Assembly (NCBI RefSeq): GCF_003932895.1
Contig: NZ_RQYW01000022.1
Coordinates: 1-32,543, forward strand
Direction of reading: 5' to 3'
DNA: 32,543 nucleotides
Source: Leptotrichia sp. OH3620_COT-345
GTDB taxonomy: Bacteria; Fusobacteriota; Fusobacteriia; Fusobacteriales; Leptotrichiaceae
The notes below the pieces were generated by a model. It made no database searches, had not been told where the DNA came from, and saw nothing but the letters and a program-made list of their open reading frames with translations. A program made the translations under genes and the position numbers. The stretch's first letter is position 1; each line of letters begins with the position of its first letter. Below, piece by piece: positions 1-12,537 of the stretch.

Positions 1-61
1 GAAAAAAAAGAAAAAAAAAGGGAAAAAAGTAGTTGACAAAGGTTAATAAATTTGATAATAT
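1..61 (+). promoter_or_regulatory. rRNA operon promoter with A-tract UP element
   Basis: TTGACA at 33-38 and TAATAT at 56-61 are separated by 17 nt; GATAAT at 54-59 is an alternative -10 with a 15-nt spacer. The A-rich run at 1-30 directly upstream is what an UP element bound by the RNA polymerase alpha subunit looks like, as expected for a strong rRNA promoter. Transcription would start near 68, giving a leader of about 105 nt before the 16S gene. Confidence 0.8.
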
Positions 62-110
62 AGATTTTGTCAATTGCGAGAGTGTTTGACGAGGACAATG
101 AAAACATAAG

Positions 111-129
111 AAGAAGCAAAAGAAGATGT
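111..129 (+). other. 5' arm of 16S precursor processing stem
   Basis: AAGAAGCA at 111-118 is exactly complementary to TGCTTCTT at 1709-1716 after the 16S gene, and ATGT at 126-129 can pair with ACAT at 1704-1707. Such a helix enclosing 16S is the usual RNase III substrate. A second register pairs 118-125 with 1711-1718, so the exact helix is uncertain. Confidence 0.55.
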
Positions 130-173
130 GATAGGAATAGAGATAAGTTATTAAGGTGGTAAGAATAAATTAT

Positions 174-1685
<1,512 letters not shown>

Positions 1686-1740
1686 CTAAGGAGTATAGAA
1701 TATACATCTGCTTCTTTTTATGTTTAATCTTTAAGATTGA

Positions 1741-1817
<77 letters not shown>

Positions 1818-1839
1818 AGATTTTAGGGAATGTTTGTAT

Positions 1840-1915
1840 GGGGATATAGCTCAGTTGGGAGAGCGCTGCCCTTGCAAGGCAGAGGTCAGCGGTTCGAACC
1901 CGCTTATCTCCACCA
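1840..1915 (+). tRNA. tRNA-Ala (anticodon TGC)
   Basis: A 76-nt tRNA 22 nt after tRNA-Ile. The acceptor GGGGATA pairs with TATCTCC, with one G-U. The anticodon stem CTGCC/GGCAG holds the loop CTTGCAA with anticodon TGC at 1873-1875. The T-arm is GCGGTTCGAACCCGC, and CCA is encoded at 1913-1915. Ile then Ala is the classic spacer pair. Confidence 0.97.
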
Positions 1916-1927
1916 AGAGTAAAAAAG

Positions 1928-1960
1928 GACAATGGGAAATGAATAGTAGGTAAAAGAGAA
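1928..1960 (+). other. 5' arm of 23S precursor processing stem
   Basis: The segment 1928-1960 is nearly the reverse complement of 4914-4949: GACAATG pairs with CATTGTC at the outer end and AAGAGAAA with TTTCTCTT at the inner end, with few mismatches between. This roughly 33-bp helix brackets the 23S gene and is the expected RNase III substrate. Confidence 0.75.
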
Positions 1961-1993
1961 ACAATGGAATCAGGGATGATTTAGAGTTGGAAT

Positions 1994-4910
<2,917 letters not shown>

Positions 4911-4913
4911 ATA

Positions 4914-4958
4914 TTTCTCTTTTACTACTACTATTTATTTCTCATTGTCTTTACAATG
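4914..4958 (+). other. 3' arm of 23S processing stem, overlapping a local hairpin
   Basis: 4914-4949 pairs with 1928-1960. The outer part also takes part in a local hairpin, CATTGT at 4943-4948 with ACAATG at 4953-4958 (loop CTTT), which cannot form at the same time as the outer end of the long stem. Confidence 0.6.
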
Positions 4959-4965
4959 TATGTAT

Positions 4966-5083
4966 AGTTTGGTGATGATAGCAACAGGGATACACCCGGT
5001 TACATTTCGAACCCGGCAGTTAAGTCTGTTTACGCCTAAGATACTTAGAGTTCATCTAGGGAAAATCGGTAATCGCCAAACTT
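4966..5083 (+). rRNA. 5S ribosomal RNA
   Basis: About 117 nt. The terminal helix is GTTTGGTG at 4967-4974 pairing with CGCCAAAC at 5074-5081. The internal CCCGGTTACATTTCGAACCC segment is the typical 5S loop B/C region. It lies 56 nt after 23S as the last gene of the operon. Confidence 0.95.
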
Positions 5084-5092
5084 TTTTATATG

Positions 5093-5156
5093 ATAAAAAA
5101 TAACATTTAATTTTTAGAATTTATTTCTAAAATGAGTGTTATTTTTTATTAAAAAA
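5093..5156 (+). terminator. rRNA operon terminator hairpin
   Basis: A 13-bp perfect stem (5093-5105 with 5137-5149) encloses an inner 8-bp stem (5112-5119 with 5125-5132). The descending arm is T-rich. The stem is almost pure A/T, as expected in this genome, and the left arm is A-rich, so it may act in both directions. Confidence 0.7.
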
Positions 5157-5787
5157 TTTTTAATAAATTGTATTTATCTGATGTTTGTATAGATAAAAAA
5201 TAAATATTATATTTTTTGAATAAAACATAAGAAAGAAATTTATATTTTGTAAAATGATTTTAGCACATTCAATTTTGTGATAAAATAAGTATAGAGTTAA
5301 GAAAATATGTTATTTAATTTAAGTAAAAATATAAATTAACATAGTATAAATAATAGATTGATAAAAAACAGAAAAATAATAAAAATATTTTATAAGTTAG
5401 AAAAATTTGATGACTTAAAAAAGTTAATAGAGTATAGAAATTTTTAAAGCAACAAAATTTTATTTAACCCTTTGCTATTAAGTCTATCATGGGAAATAAA
5501 TATACAGCAAAACTTTTTTTAACTTGTGTAAAATATAGTTAATATTAAGTACATAAAAAAATTATAAACAGTATTAATATTAGAAATCAAAAATAATAGA
5601 AAGTTTGTAATAAAAATGTATTTGAATAAACATTATTAATTTTTTAATATGTCGACATACTGTATAAAGAAACTTTTTTAATTTTTGGAAACTGATATTA
5701 TATAAATTAGATTAAAAGAATTTGATTTATAGATTTTTAATGATAGTATTTAGTAAAAATGAACACATCTGATATTGCAATTTATAA

Positions 5788-6005
5788 CTACAATTTATCT
5801 TTCTCTTCTTCATTGAGTAATGATAGATAAAAAATATTAGAAAAAAATGTAAAATTAATTGATTGAGTTTTAGATTTAATTTGATATTTTTGTGACAAAA
5901 GCTCAGTATTAATGATTATTTTATGAAGCTGAAAATATAGTTGTCAGGAGATTGCGTATCTCTATTCAGTTTTTTGTAGGAAATGAAGATAAAAATTGTT
6001 AAGAG
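5788..6005 (-). pseudogene. Possible decayed coding remnant, unknown family
   Basis: On the minus strand one frame reads about 28 residues, ending ...NRDTQSPDNYIFSFIK then stop. A neighbouring frame continues with about 45 residues containing NTELLSQKYQIKSKTQ and LYLSLLNEEEKDKL-like sequence before a stop at 5788-5790. The mixed, non-repetitive composition suggests former coding sequence joined across a frameshift rather than random A/T. I do not recognise the family. It could still be chance in AT-rich DNA. Confidence 0.3.
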
Positions 6006-6198
6006 ATAGTTTCAATACTTAAATTATAATTTTTAGGCTATCAAAATGGATTAGATAACAGTATAAAACTAAGATAATAAAAAAATAGAGAATTTTTTAA
6101 AGTTTTAAAAAGATGTAATTTTAATGAAATATAAAAATAGCGAGAGATTTTTTAAAGGAATATAGACTTTTTTAAAATATTGATAATTATTATTTTTC

Positions 6199-6227
6199 TT
6201 TATTTTGAGACTTCTTTTTGATATACT
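6199..6227 (+). promoter_or_regulatory. Weak candidate promoter for the DUF6314-like gene
   Basis: TATACT at 6222-6227 resembles a -10 box, but TTTATT at 6199-6204 (17-nt spacer) is a poor -35. It is the best candidate in the 120 nt upstream of the gene start. Confidence 0.3.
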
Positions 6228-6280
6228 GTTTATATATCAAATTAAGTAAAAAAAGTAAAATTTTATTAAAAGGTGAGTTT

Positions 6281-6766
6281 ATGGAAGAGAATAAAAAAAT
6301 TGATGTCGGTATTATGTCGGTTTTTAAAATAATGAAGAATATTAAAAAGTTATATTTTAAAGCCCAAAGTTTAAGTAATTCTCAGATGAATTGGAATTAT
6401 ATGGGAAGCGGAACGGTAAAAATTACGTTGGATTATAACAAGCTTTATTTTCTGGATGAAATAATACTTGATAACGGAGGGAAATATTTAGACAGGAAAA
6501 TGTGGTATTTTCATGATTCTTGTATTGAATTTTATCATTTCAGAAATGAAAAATATGAGAAAATATTTGAATTTGAAATAAGAAACAATAAATTTATATT
6601 AAAAGAAAAATATGAATGTCAACCTGACGTTTATTACGGTGCCTTAAATATTTTAGATGATAAGATATTTTTCACTATGAATATAAGAGGAATGAGAAAA
6701 GATGAATTGCTGGAATACATATATCTGCCTGAGGACAGAGATATGAAAGCCGAAGAAAATATATAA
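6281..6766 (+). CDS. DUF6314-like protein
   Basis: 161 residues, no signal peptide or membrane segment, so probably cytoplasmic. Function is unknown. The C-terminal half carries features I associate with DUF6314: WYFHDSCIEFYHFRNE near residues 76-91, a CQPDVYYG motif near 115-122, and a lipocalin-like pattern of alternating beta strands ending with RGMRKDELLEYIY. I chose ATG 6281 over the upstream in-frame TTG at 6218 because AAGGTGAG at 6270-6276 is a well-placed ribosome binding site for it. The gene is followed after 34 nt by gmhB on the same strand and could be co-transcribed with it. The family call is from memory of motif pattern and is moderate. Confidence 0.6.
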   Translation: MEENKKIDVGIMSVFKIMKNIKKLYFKAQSLSNSQMNWNYMGSGTVKITLDYNKLYFLDEIILDNGGKYLDRKMWYFHDSCIEFYHFRNEKYEKIFEFEIRNNKFILKEKYECQPDVYYGALNILDDKIFFTMNIRGMRKDELLEYIYLPEDRDMKAEENI

Positions 6767-6800
6767 TAAAAATAAAATATATTTACGGAAGGAATGTAAT

Positions 6801-7385
6801 ATGAGAAACAATAAATTTATTCTCCTTGACCGTGATGGAGTAATTAATGTTGAAAAATCTTATTTATATGAAATAAAAGATTTTGAATATGAAAAAGAAG
6901 TGATAAATTCGCTTAAACGTTTATCAAAATTGGGATATAAATTTGTAATTATAACTAATCAGGCAGGAATTGCCAAAGGATATTACACTAAAGAAGACTA
7001 TTTTAAATTGGAAAAATATATTGAAAAAGACTTGTATGAAAAAGGAATAAAAATACAAAGAACATATTTCTGTCCTCACCATCCTGATGTAACAGGAAAT
7101 TATGGGATTGAATGTAAATGTAGAAAGCCCGCTATGGGAAATTTTTTAAAAGCAATTGAGGAATTTAATATTGATACTAAAAAGTCCTATATGATAGGTG
7201 ACAGGATTTCTGATTTGATACCTGCTGAAAATTTAGGAATAAATACAGTTCTTGTAAGAACGGGCTATGGAAAAGAAAATGAAAAAAAACTTAAAAATTT
7301 AAAACAGAAACCGATAATCGTAAATAATATCTCGGAATTTGCGGATTATATTGAAAATTATATTGAAAAATCTTTTGTCAAGTGA
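6801..7385 (+). CDS. gmhB: D-glycero-D-manno-heptose 1,7-bisphosphate 7-phosphatase
   Basis: A 194-residue HAD-superfamily phosphatase of the GmhB/HisB-N type. It removes the 7-phosphate from heptose bisphosphate on the way to ADP-heptose, the precursor of LPS inner-core heptose. Visible motifs: the nucleophile DRDGVIN near residues 9-15; ITNQAGIAKG near 51-60 (motif II Thr); a zinc-binding CPHHP...CKCRKP near 91-112, diagnostic of GmhB; and the acidic motif IGDRISDL near 135-142. Length is normal. ATG 6801 is preceded by GGAAGGA. The gene points to a heptose-containing outer-surface glycan. A histidinol-phosphatase role is possible in the superfamily, but no his genes are nearby. Its 3' end contains a promoter for murF. 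Confidence 0.88.
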   Translation: MRNNKFILLDRDGVINVEKSYLYEIKDFEYEKEVINSLKRLSKLGYKFVIITNQAGIAKGYYTKEDYFKLEKYIEKDLYEKGIKIQRTYFCPHHPDVTGNYGIECKCRKPAMGNFLKAIEEFNIDTKKSYMIGDRISDLIPAENLGINTVLVRTGYGKENEKKLKNLKQKPIIVNNISEFADYIENYIEKSFVK

Positions 7386-7391
7386 TATAAT
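7363..7391 (+). promoter_or_regulatory. Promoter for the murF-mraY-murD cluster, inside gmhB end
   Basis: TTGAAA at 7363-7368, a 17-nt spacer, and a perfect TATAAT at 7386-7391. A second TATAAT lies at 7394-7399. The -35 box is within the last codons of gmhB, so the cell-wall cluster can be transcribed independently of gmhB. Predicted start is near 7398, leaving a leader of about 33 nt. Confidence 0.75.
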
Positions 7392-7430
7392 CTTATAATA
7401 TGACTTATATGTAAAATTGGAGATAATTCA

Positions 7431-8831
7431 ATGGAAAAAATGGACAAAAATGAAATATTTTGGAATATTATAAATAGTAAAAATACTGATATAGGAAATT
7501 ATGTCGGAATAAATAAAATTTCAATGAATTCAAAGGAAATAGGAAATGGAGATTTATTTTTAGCTATAAGAGGTGGAAATAAATTTGTTAATGAAGCACT
7601 AAAAAAAGGGGCATATGTTGTATATGACGACAAGAATACTGAAATAGAAGAAAATTATGAAAATAGAGCTTTTTTTGTGGATGATACAGTTTTATTTTTA
7701 CAGAAATTTGCAAAAAAATGGAGAGAAGAATTAAATGTAAAAGTTATAGGAATTACAGGGAGTAACGGAAAAACTACTGTAAAAGACATGGTATATCAGC
7801 TCCTGTCAGCTAAATATAAAGGAAAGAAAACAGAAGGGAATTATAATAACCATATAGGATTACCCTTCACTTTACTTCGTCTTGAAAAAGATGATGAATT
7901 TATAATTTTGGAAATGGGAATGAGCGGTTTTGGAGAAATAGCCCTTCTCGGAGAAATAGCACATCCTGACATAAGTATAATTACAAATATCAGCGATTCT
8001 CATTTGGAGTTCCTTTATAACAGAGAAAATGTTTTTAAGGCAAAAACAGAAATATTACCTTATACAAAAGAAACTTTAATTATAAATGGAGATGACAGTT
8101 ATTTAAAAAAACTGGAAAGTAATACTTTAAAAATAATAAAAGTTCTTGATATGGAAAATGAAAAAAATGTTATAAATAATAAAAATTTGTGTTTTTATTA
8201 CAATAATGTGGATTTTGATGAAAACGGAACTAATTTTTCTTTGAAATATTTTGAAGATAAAAAGGGAAATATTATTGAAAAATCATTTAAAACAAATGTA
8301 TTGGGTAAGCATAATATATTAAATATTGTAATGGCAGTAGCAGTAGCAAAAGAATGCGGAGTGGAAAATGAGTATATTGAAAAATCAATAAATAATATAA
8401 AACTTACGGATATGAGATTTCAGATAATTGAGAAAGGAGAAACCGTATATATAAATGATGCTTATAATGCCAGTCCTTCATCAATGGAGAAATCATTGGA
8501 AACATTTTCCGAAATTTATAATGATAGAATAAAAACCGCAGTTTTAGGAGATATGTTGGAACTGGGAGAAAAGGAACTGGAACTTCATTCTTTACTTTCG
8601 GATACTATTGAAAAAACAAAATTGGATAAAATATATTTATATGGAACAAGAATGAAGAGTCTATATGATAAATTACAAAAAAATTTTGAAAAAGAAAATT
8701 TAAAAAAAACGGAAATTTTTCATTTTTATAATAAAGAAAAAATAAAAAATGAACTAAAAAAAATTACTGATAGAAAAGTTATACTGATTAAAGGATCAAG
8801 AGGAATGAAACTGGAAGAAATCATTGAATAA
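7431..8831 (+). CDS. murF: UDP-N-acetylmuramoyl-tripeptide--D-alanyl-D-alanine ligase
   Basis: A 466-residue cytoplasmic Mur ligase that adds D-Ala-D-Ala to UDP-MurNAc-tripeptide using ATP, the last step before MraY. An N-terminal domain holds the substrate pocket (SMNSKEIGNGDLFLAI near residues 31-46). The ATP-binding P-loop TGSNGKTTV is near 109-117, followed by GNYNNHIGLPFTL, where the ligase family contacts substrate. NDAYNASPSSM near 345 and LGDMLELGE belong to the C-terminal domain. ATG 7431 has GGAGA 8 nt upstream; an in-frame ATG at 7440 is less well placed. It is the first gene of the dcw cluster here. murE, usually next to it, is absent from the window. Confidence 0.95.
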   Translation: MEKMDKNEIFWNIINSKNTDIGNYVGINKISMNSKEIGNGDLFLAIRGGNKFVNEALKKGAYVVYDDKNTEIEENYENRAFFVDDTVLFLQKFAKKWREELNVKVIGITGSNGKTTVKDMVYQLLSAKYKGKKTEGNYNNHIGLPFTLLRLEKDDEFIILEMGMSGFGEIALLGEIAHPDISIITNISDSHLEFLYNRENVFKAKTEILPYTKETLIINGDDSYLKKLESNTLKIIKVLDMENEKNVINNKNLCFYYNNVDFDENGTNFSLKYFEDKKGNIIEKSFKTNVLGKHNILNIVMAVAVAKECGVENEYIEKSINNIKLTDMRFQIIEKGETVYINDAYNASPSSMEKSLETFSEIYNDRIKTAVLGDMLELGEKELELHSLLSDTIEKTKLDKIYLYGTRMKSLYDKLQKNFEKENLKKTEIFHFYNKEKIKNELKKITDRKVILIKGSRGMKLEEIIE

Positions 8832-8846
8832 ACTGAGAAGGAGCAT

Positions 8847-9938
8847 ATGATGTTGTATTTTTTGCAATATTTATTTATAAATAACTGGAAAGTGTTAAGA
8901 ATATTCAAGTCAATAACATTAAGGGCGTCAATAGCTTTTGCAATTGCATTTTTATTTATGCTTATATTCGGAAAACCTTTTATTGCATGGCTGAAAAGGA
9001 AAAAATATGGAGATACGGCAAGGGAAGATGGTCCCCAAACACATCAGACAAAGTCAGGTACACCTACAATGGGAGGTCTGTTAATAATAGGAGCAATATT
9101 ATTTGCCATATTAATTTCAGGAAATTTTACTAATAAATTTATTATATTTTTATTTATAATAACGGTTTTATTTACATGTATCGGATTTTATGATGATTAT
9201 TTAAAACTCACAAAACATAAAAGTGGACTTTCAGGAAAGAAAAAAATATTAGGACAGCTTATAATAACAGGTTTGACATTTGGATTTGTGTATAAATACG
9301 GAATAATAAATAAAACATTAGATTTTTCAGTTATAAATCCGCTAATAAAACATTCTTATATATATATAACACCGGTATTTTTCTTTATATTTATGATATT
9401 TGTAATAATCGGGTCGTCAAATGCGGTAAATTTGACCGATGGTCTTGACGGACTTGTAAGTGGTCCAATAATTATAGTAAGTGTAACTTTACTTATAATT
9501 ACATATTTGACAGGACATTATGAATATGCAAAATATCTGAATTTATATCATATAAGAGATGCAGCCGAAATAACGGTGTATTTAGCTTCAGTGGTAGGTG
9601 CTCTTATAGGTTTTTTATGGTTTAATTTTTATCCTGCACAAGTATTTATGGGAGATACGGGCTCATTAACATTAGGAGGAATACTCGGTATAATAGTAAT
9701 TTTTTTAAAACAGGAATTGCTTCTTCCTATTGCAGGTTTTATATTTATTTTGGAAGCACTTTCAGTAATGATACAAGTATGGCATTTTAAAACATTTAAA
9801 AAAAGAGTATTTAAAATGGCACCTATACATCATCATTTTGAAATGCTCGGTATACCTGAAACAAAAGTTACAATAAGATTTTGGATAGTGACAATAATGA
9901 TGTGTCTGCTTACATTTGTTATATTAAAATTAAGATAA
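8847..9938 (+). CDS. mraY: Phospho-N-acetylmuramoyl-pentapeptide-transferase
   Basis: A 363-residue polytopic inner-membrane enzyme that transfers phospho-MurNAc-pentapeptide from UDP to undecaprenyl phosphate, making lipid I. About ten hydrophobic segments are visible. Signatures: DGPQTHQTKSGTPTMGG near residues 61-77, the first cytoplasmic catalytic loop GFYDDYLK near 112-119, the NLTDGLDGL aspartate motif near 195-203, MGDTGSL near 268-274, and the APIHHHFE histidine loop near 326-333. It starts with ATGATG at 8847 (AAGGAG upstream), 15 nt after murF; ATG 8850 is an equally possible start. The longer N-terminus with a first helix resembles the Gram-negative form. Confidence 0.96.
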   Translation: MMLYFLQYLFINNWKVLRIFKSITLRASIAFAIAFLFMLIFGKPFIAWLKRKKYGDTAREDGPQTHQTKSGTPTMGGLLIIGAILFAILISGNFTNKFIIFLFIITVLFTCIGFYDDYLKLTKHKSGLSGKKKILGQLIITGLTFGFVYKYGIINKTLDFSVINPLIKHSYIYITPVFFFIFMIFVIIGSSNAVNLTDGLDGLVSGPIIIVSVTLLIITYLTGHYEYAKYLNLYHIRDAAEITVYLASVVGALIGFLWFNFYPAQVFMGDTGSLTLGGILGIIVIFLKQELLLPIAGFIFILEALSVMIQVWHFKTFKKRVFKMAPIHHHFEMLGIPETKVTIRFWIVTIMMCLLTFVILKLR

Positions 9939-9993
9939 ATCTATAAATATTGAAAAATTCACAAAAATTCAGAACTTGGAAAGAGGAAAACAG

Positions 9994-11361
9994 ATGAGCA
10001 AAGCTATGGTATTCGGTAAAGGGCTAAGCGGAATGGGGGCAAAAGAACTCCTTGAAAAAAAAGAATATGAAGTATTTTTAATAGATGATAACGGAGGGAT
10101 ACCTTCATCAGAAGGAATTGACCTTTTAAACAGAGAAAATATAGATTTTATAGTGAAAAGTCCCGGGATTTCATGGAAAGCGGAATTGCTTCAGAAAGCA
10201 TCTGAAAAAAAAGTAAAGGTAATTTCTGAAATAGATCTGGCATACAGATATATGGATAAAAATACAAAAATTATTTCTTTTACAGGAACAAACGGAAAAA
10301 CAACTACATGCACAAAAATGTATGAACTTCTGAAATATGCCGGATATAATGTAAAACTTGCAGGAAATGCCGGATACTCCTTTGCAAAACTTGTAGCTGA
10401 TGAAGAGATATTGGATTATATTGTTTTGGAATTAAGTAGCTATCAGTTGGAAAACAATCCTCAAGTACATTCTCATATAGCGGGTATAATAAATCTGACT
10501 CCTGATCATTTGACAAGATATAAGTCCGTTGAAGATTACTATATTACAAAATTCAATATTTTTGAAAAGCAGGATAAAAATGACTTTGCATTGATTAATC
10601 TTGATGATGAACAATTTGAAAAAATAAATAATATAAAAGATATAAATGAAAAGATAAAAGCTCAAAAAATGTTTTTAAGCACTGAAAAAAAAGGAACTGT
10701 TTTTGTTCATGAAGATAATATTTATATTATGAAAAACTTGAATGAAAGAATAGAATTTCATCGAGATGAGAATGTGGATAAAGTTGCTGAAAAACTTATG
10801 CATATAAAGGAAATTGCATTGAAAGGGAAGCATAATCTCGAAAATATGCTGTTTTTAATAGGTGCTGCAAAAATACTGGATATTTCCAATGAAAAAATTA
10901 TACAGTTTCTAAAAAATACAAAGTCTCTTGAACACAGACTGGAAAATTTTTTTATAAAAGAAAAAACAACATTTATAAATGATTCTAAAGGAACTAATGT
11001 AGAATCTACTTTAAAGGCAATAGACTCTTTTGAAAGTTCTTTGATATTAATTTGCGGAGGAGATGATAAAAAGATTTCCAATGATGAATTAATAAAAAAA
11101 ATAAAAGAAAAAATCGATTTTGTCTATTTAATAGGAGAAAATGCTCCTTTGCTGGAAAAAGAGCTTCAGGCAGTACGATATTTAAAATACAGTAATATGG
11201 AAACAGTGGAAAATATTTTAAAATATTTGAAAGAAAATATGGATTTCAGCAAAGAGCAAGTTGTACTGTTTTCACCTGCAACGTCAAGTTTTTGCCAGTT
11301 TAAGAACTTTGAACACAGAGGAAAGGTTTTTAAAGAATTAACGGAAAAAATTTTAGGTTAA
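9994..11361 (+). CDS. murD: UDP-N-acetylmuramoylalanine--D-glutamate ligase
   Basis: 455 residues from ATG 9994, which has AGAGGA 5 to 10 nt upstream. An in-frame TTG at 9976 would add six residues but overlaps that ribosome binding site, so I reject it. The enzyme adds D-Glu to UDP-MurNAc-L-Ala. The N-terminal Rossmann region MVFGKGLSGMGAKELL binds the UDP moiety. The P-loop FTGTNGKTTT is near residues 96-105, LSSYQLE near 144, and NLTPDHLTRY near 168. KGTNVEST and the C-terminal LFSPATSSF...RGK complete the MurD pattern. It lies 55 nt after mraY with no promoter evident in the gap, so it is likely in the same transcript. Confidence 0.95.
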   Translation: MSKAMVFGKGLSGMGAKELLEKKEYEVFLIDDNGGIPSSEGIDLLNRENIDFIVKSPGISWKAELLQKASEKKVKVISEIDLAYRYMDKNTKIISFTGTNGKTTTCTKMYELLKYAGYNVKLAGNAGYSFAKLVADEEILDYIVLELSSYQLENNPQVHSHIAGIINLTPDHLTRYKSVEDYYITKFNIFEKQDKNDFALINLDDEQFEKINNIKDINEKIKAQKMFLSTEKKGTVFVHEDNIYIMKNLNERIEFHRDENVDKVAEKLMHIKEIALKGKHNLENMLFLIGAAKILDISNEKIIQFLKNTKSLEHRLENFFIKEKTTFINDSKGTNVESTLKAIDSFESSLILICGGDDKKISNDELIKKIKEKIDFVYLIGENAPLLEKELQAVRYLKYSNMETVENILKYLKENMDFSKEQVVLFSPATSSFCQFKNFEHRGKVFKELTEKILG

Positions 11362-11395
11362 ATAAAATATATTATAAAATTCGGGAGAGATAATA

Positions 11396-12493
11396 TTGAA
11401 AAACAGAAGAATTTTGGGAACAACTCTTATTATAATAATGATAATATTAATCGGGTTGAGTATTGCCATGATTGCAAGTGTAAGTTTTCCGAGAGGTCTG
11501 AAAGAATATAATAATCACTATTATTTCCTTACAAGACAAATTGTATGGATTATAATAGGAACAGCGTTCTTTATGTTTACAGCTTTTTTTAAATATACAA
11601 AATATAAGAAAATAAGGGGACTTCTTTATTTTTCAGGGCTTGGATTGCTTGGTGCGGTTCTTTTGTTTGGTAGGGAAGTTAATGGAGCACAAAGATGGAT
11701 TAAAATCGGTTCATTGAGTATACAGCCATCAGAATTTGCGAAACTTATTTTGATTATATATTTAGCAGGACTTATGGATTTTCTGAAAAAGAAAAAAAAG
11801 AAAAGTATTGAAATATTGTTTACTCTTCTGCTTCCAATAATGGCTTACGCATTTCTTATTCTTTCTCAGAAAGCATTCAGCAGTACGGTTCAGATAGTTG
11901 TCATCGGGCTGACGATGGTATTTGTTTCAGGAGTAAAATTGAACCAGTTTTTATTCGTAGTGTTTAGTCTCGGAACATTAGGCGTAAGTGCTATACTTGC
12001 AATGCCTTATAGAGTAAAGAGGATATTAGGACATTTAGGGGATAATGATGAAGTTTATCAGCTGAAACAGTCACTCATAGCAATAGGAAGCGGAAGGTTA
12101 ATAGGAAAATTTTATGGAAACGGATTTCAGAAATATTTTTATTTACCTGAAATACATACAGATTATATATTTTCAGGATATGCTGAAGAAACGGGATTTA
12201 TAGGAGGGATACTGCTAATCTCTTTGTATATGGTTTTACTCGGAATAATATTGATTACAATAATAAAAATAAAAGATATGTATGCAAAATATCTTCTTAT
12301 AGGTATTCTTTCAATGTTTTCCCTTCAGATAATAGGAAATCTGGCTGTTGTGATCGGGCTTGTTCCGTCTACGGGTATTCCGTTACCTATACTGAGTTAT
12401 GGAGGAAGCACGACTATTGTAACAATGGCAGCTTTGGGAATAGTTTATAACATAATAAAATCTCTTTATAAACAGGAGATTGAAAGGGAATAA
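11396..12493 (+). CDS. ftsW: SEDS-family peptidoglycan polymerase FtsW
   Basis: A 365-residue integral membrane protein with about ten hydrophobic segments. SEDS proteins polymerise lipid II; the FtsW branch works with a class B PBP at the septum. Signatures are NGAQRWIKIGSLSIQPSEFAKL-like sequence near residues 97-118 and the C-terminal VPSTGIPLPILSYGG near 325-339. The start is TTG 11396, with GGGAG 8 nt upstream; the next ATG is well inside the first membrane helix, so TTG is credible. I call FtsW rather than RodA because of its place between murD and murG. No cognate ftsI is in the window. Confidence 0.9.
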   Translation: MKNRRILGTTLIIIMIILIGLSIAMIASVSFPRGLKEYNNHYYFLTRQIVWIIIGTAFFMFTAFFKYTKYKKIRGLLYFSGLGLLGAVLLFGREVNGAQRWIKIGSLSIQPSEFAKLILIIYLAGLMDFLKKKKKKSIEILFTLLLPIMAYAFLILSQKAFSSTVQIVVIGLTMVFVSGVKLNQFLFVVFSLGTLGVSAILAMPYRVKRILGHLGDNDEVYQLKQSLIAIGSGRLIGKFYGNGFQKYFYLPEIHTDYIFSGYAEETGFIGGILLISLYMVLLGIILITIIKIKDMYAKYLLIGILSMFSLQIIGNLAVVIGLVPSTGIPLPILSYGGSTTIVTMAALGIVYNIIKSLYKQEIERE

Positions 12494-12537
12494 AAACTTC
12501 ATAAATCGATATATAATCAAGAAATGGAGAAATTACA

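Larger units (their letters stand above)
5157..6280. other. Gene-poor AT-rich spacer with decayed sequence
   Basis: No intact gene is visible in about 1.1 kb. It holds a string at 5223-5243 that reappears in inverse orientation inside the transposase remnant at 19167-19187. It also holds a short plus-frame peptide around 5390-5445 (FYKLEKFDDLKKLIEYRNF then stop), a 12-bp palindrome at 5648-5659 (TATGTCGACATA), and minus-strand coding remnants at 5788-6005. I read it as a graveyard of decayed insertions between the rRNA operon and the cell-wall cluster. Confidence 0.6.

Noticed and set aside
86-114. Second -35-like TTGACG (86-91) in the rRNA leader
   Set aside because: No acceptable -10 box follows at 16-18 nt.
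5471-5520. TTTGCT/AGCAAA pairing followed by a T-run in the spacer after the rRNA operon
   Set aside because: Only 6 bp with a 29-nt loop and no gene upstream to terminate; too weak.
6218-6280. Upstream in-frame TTG start extending the DUF6314-like protein by 21 residues
   Set aside because: No ribosome binding site there, while ATG 6281 has a good one; the extension also reads like spacer sequence.
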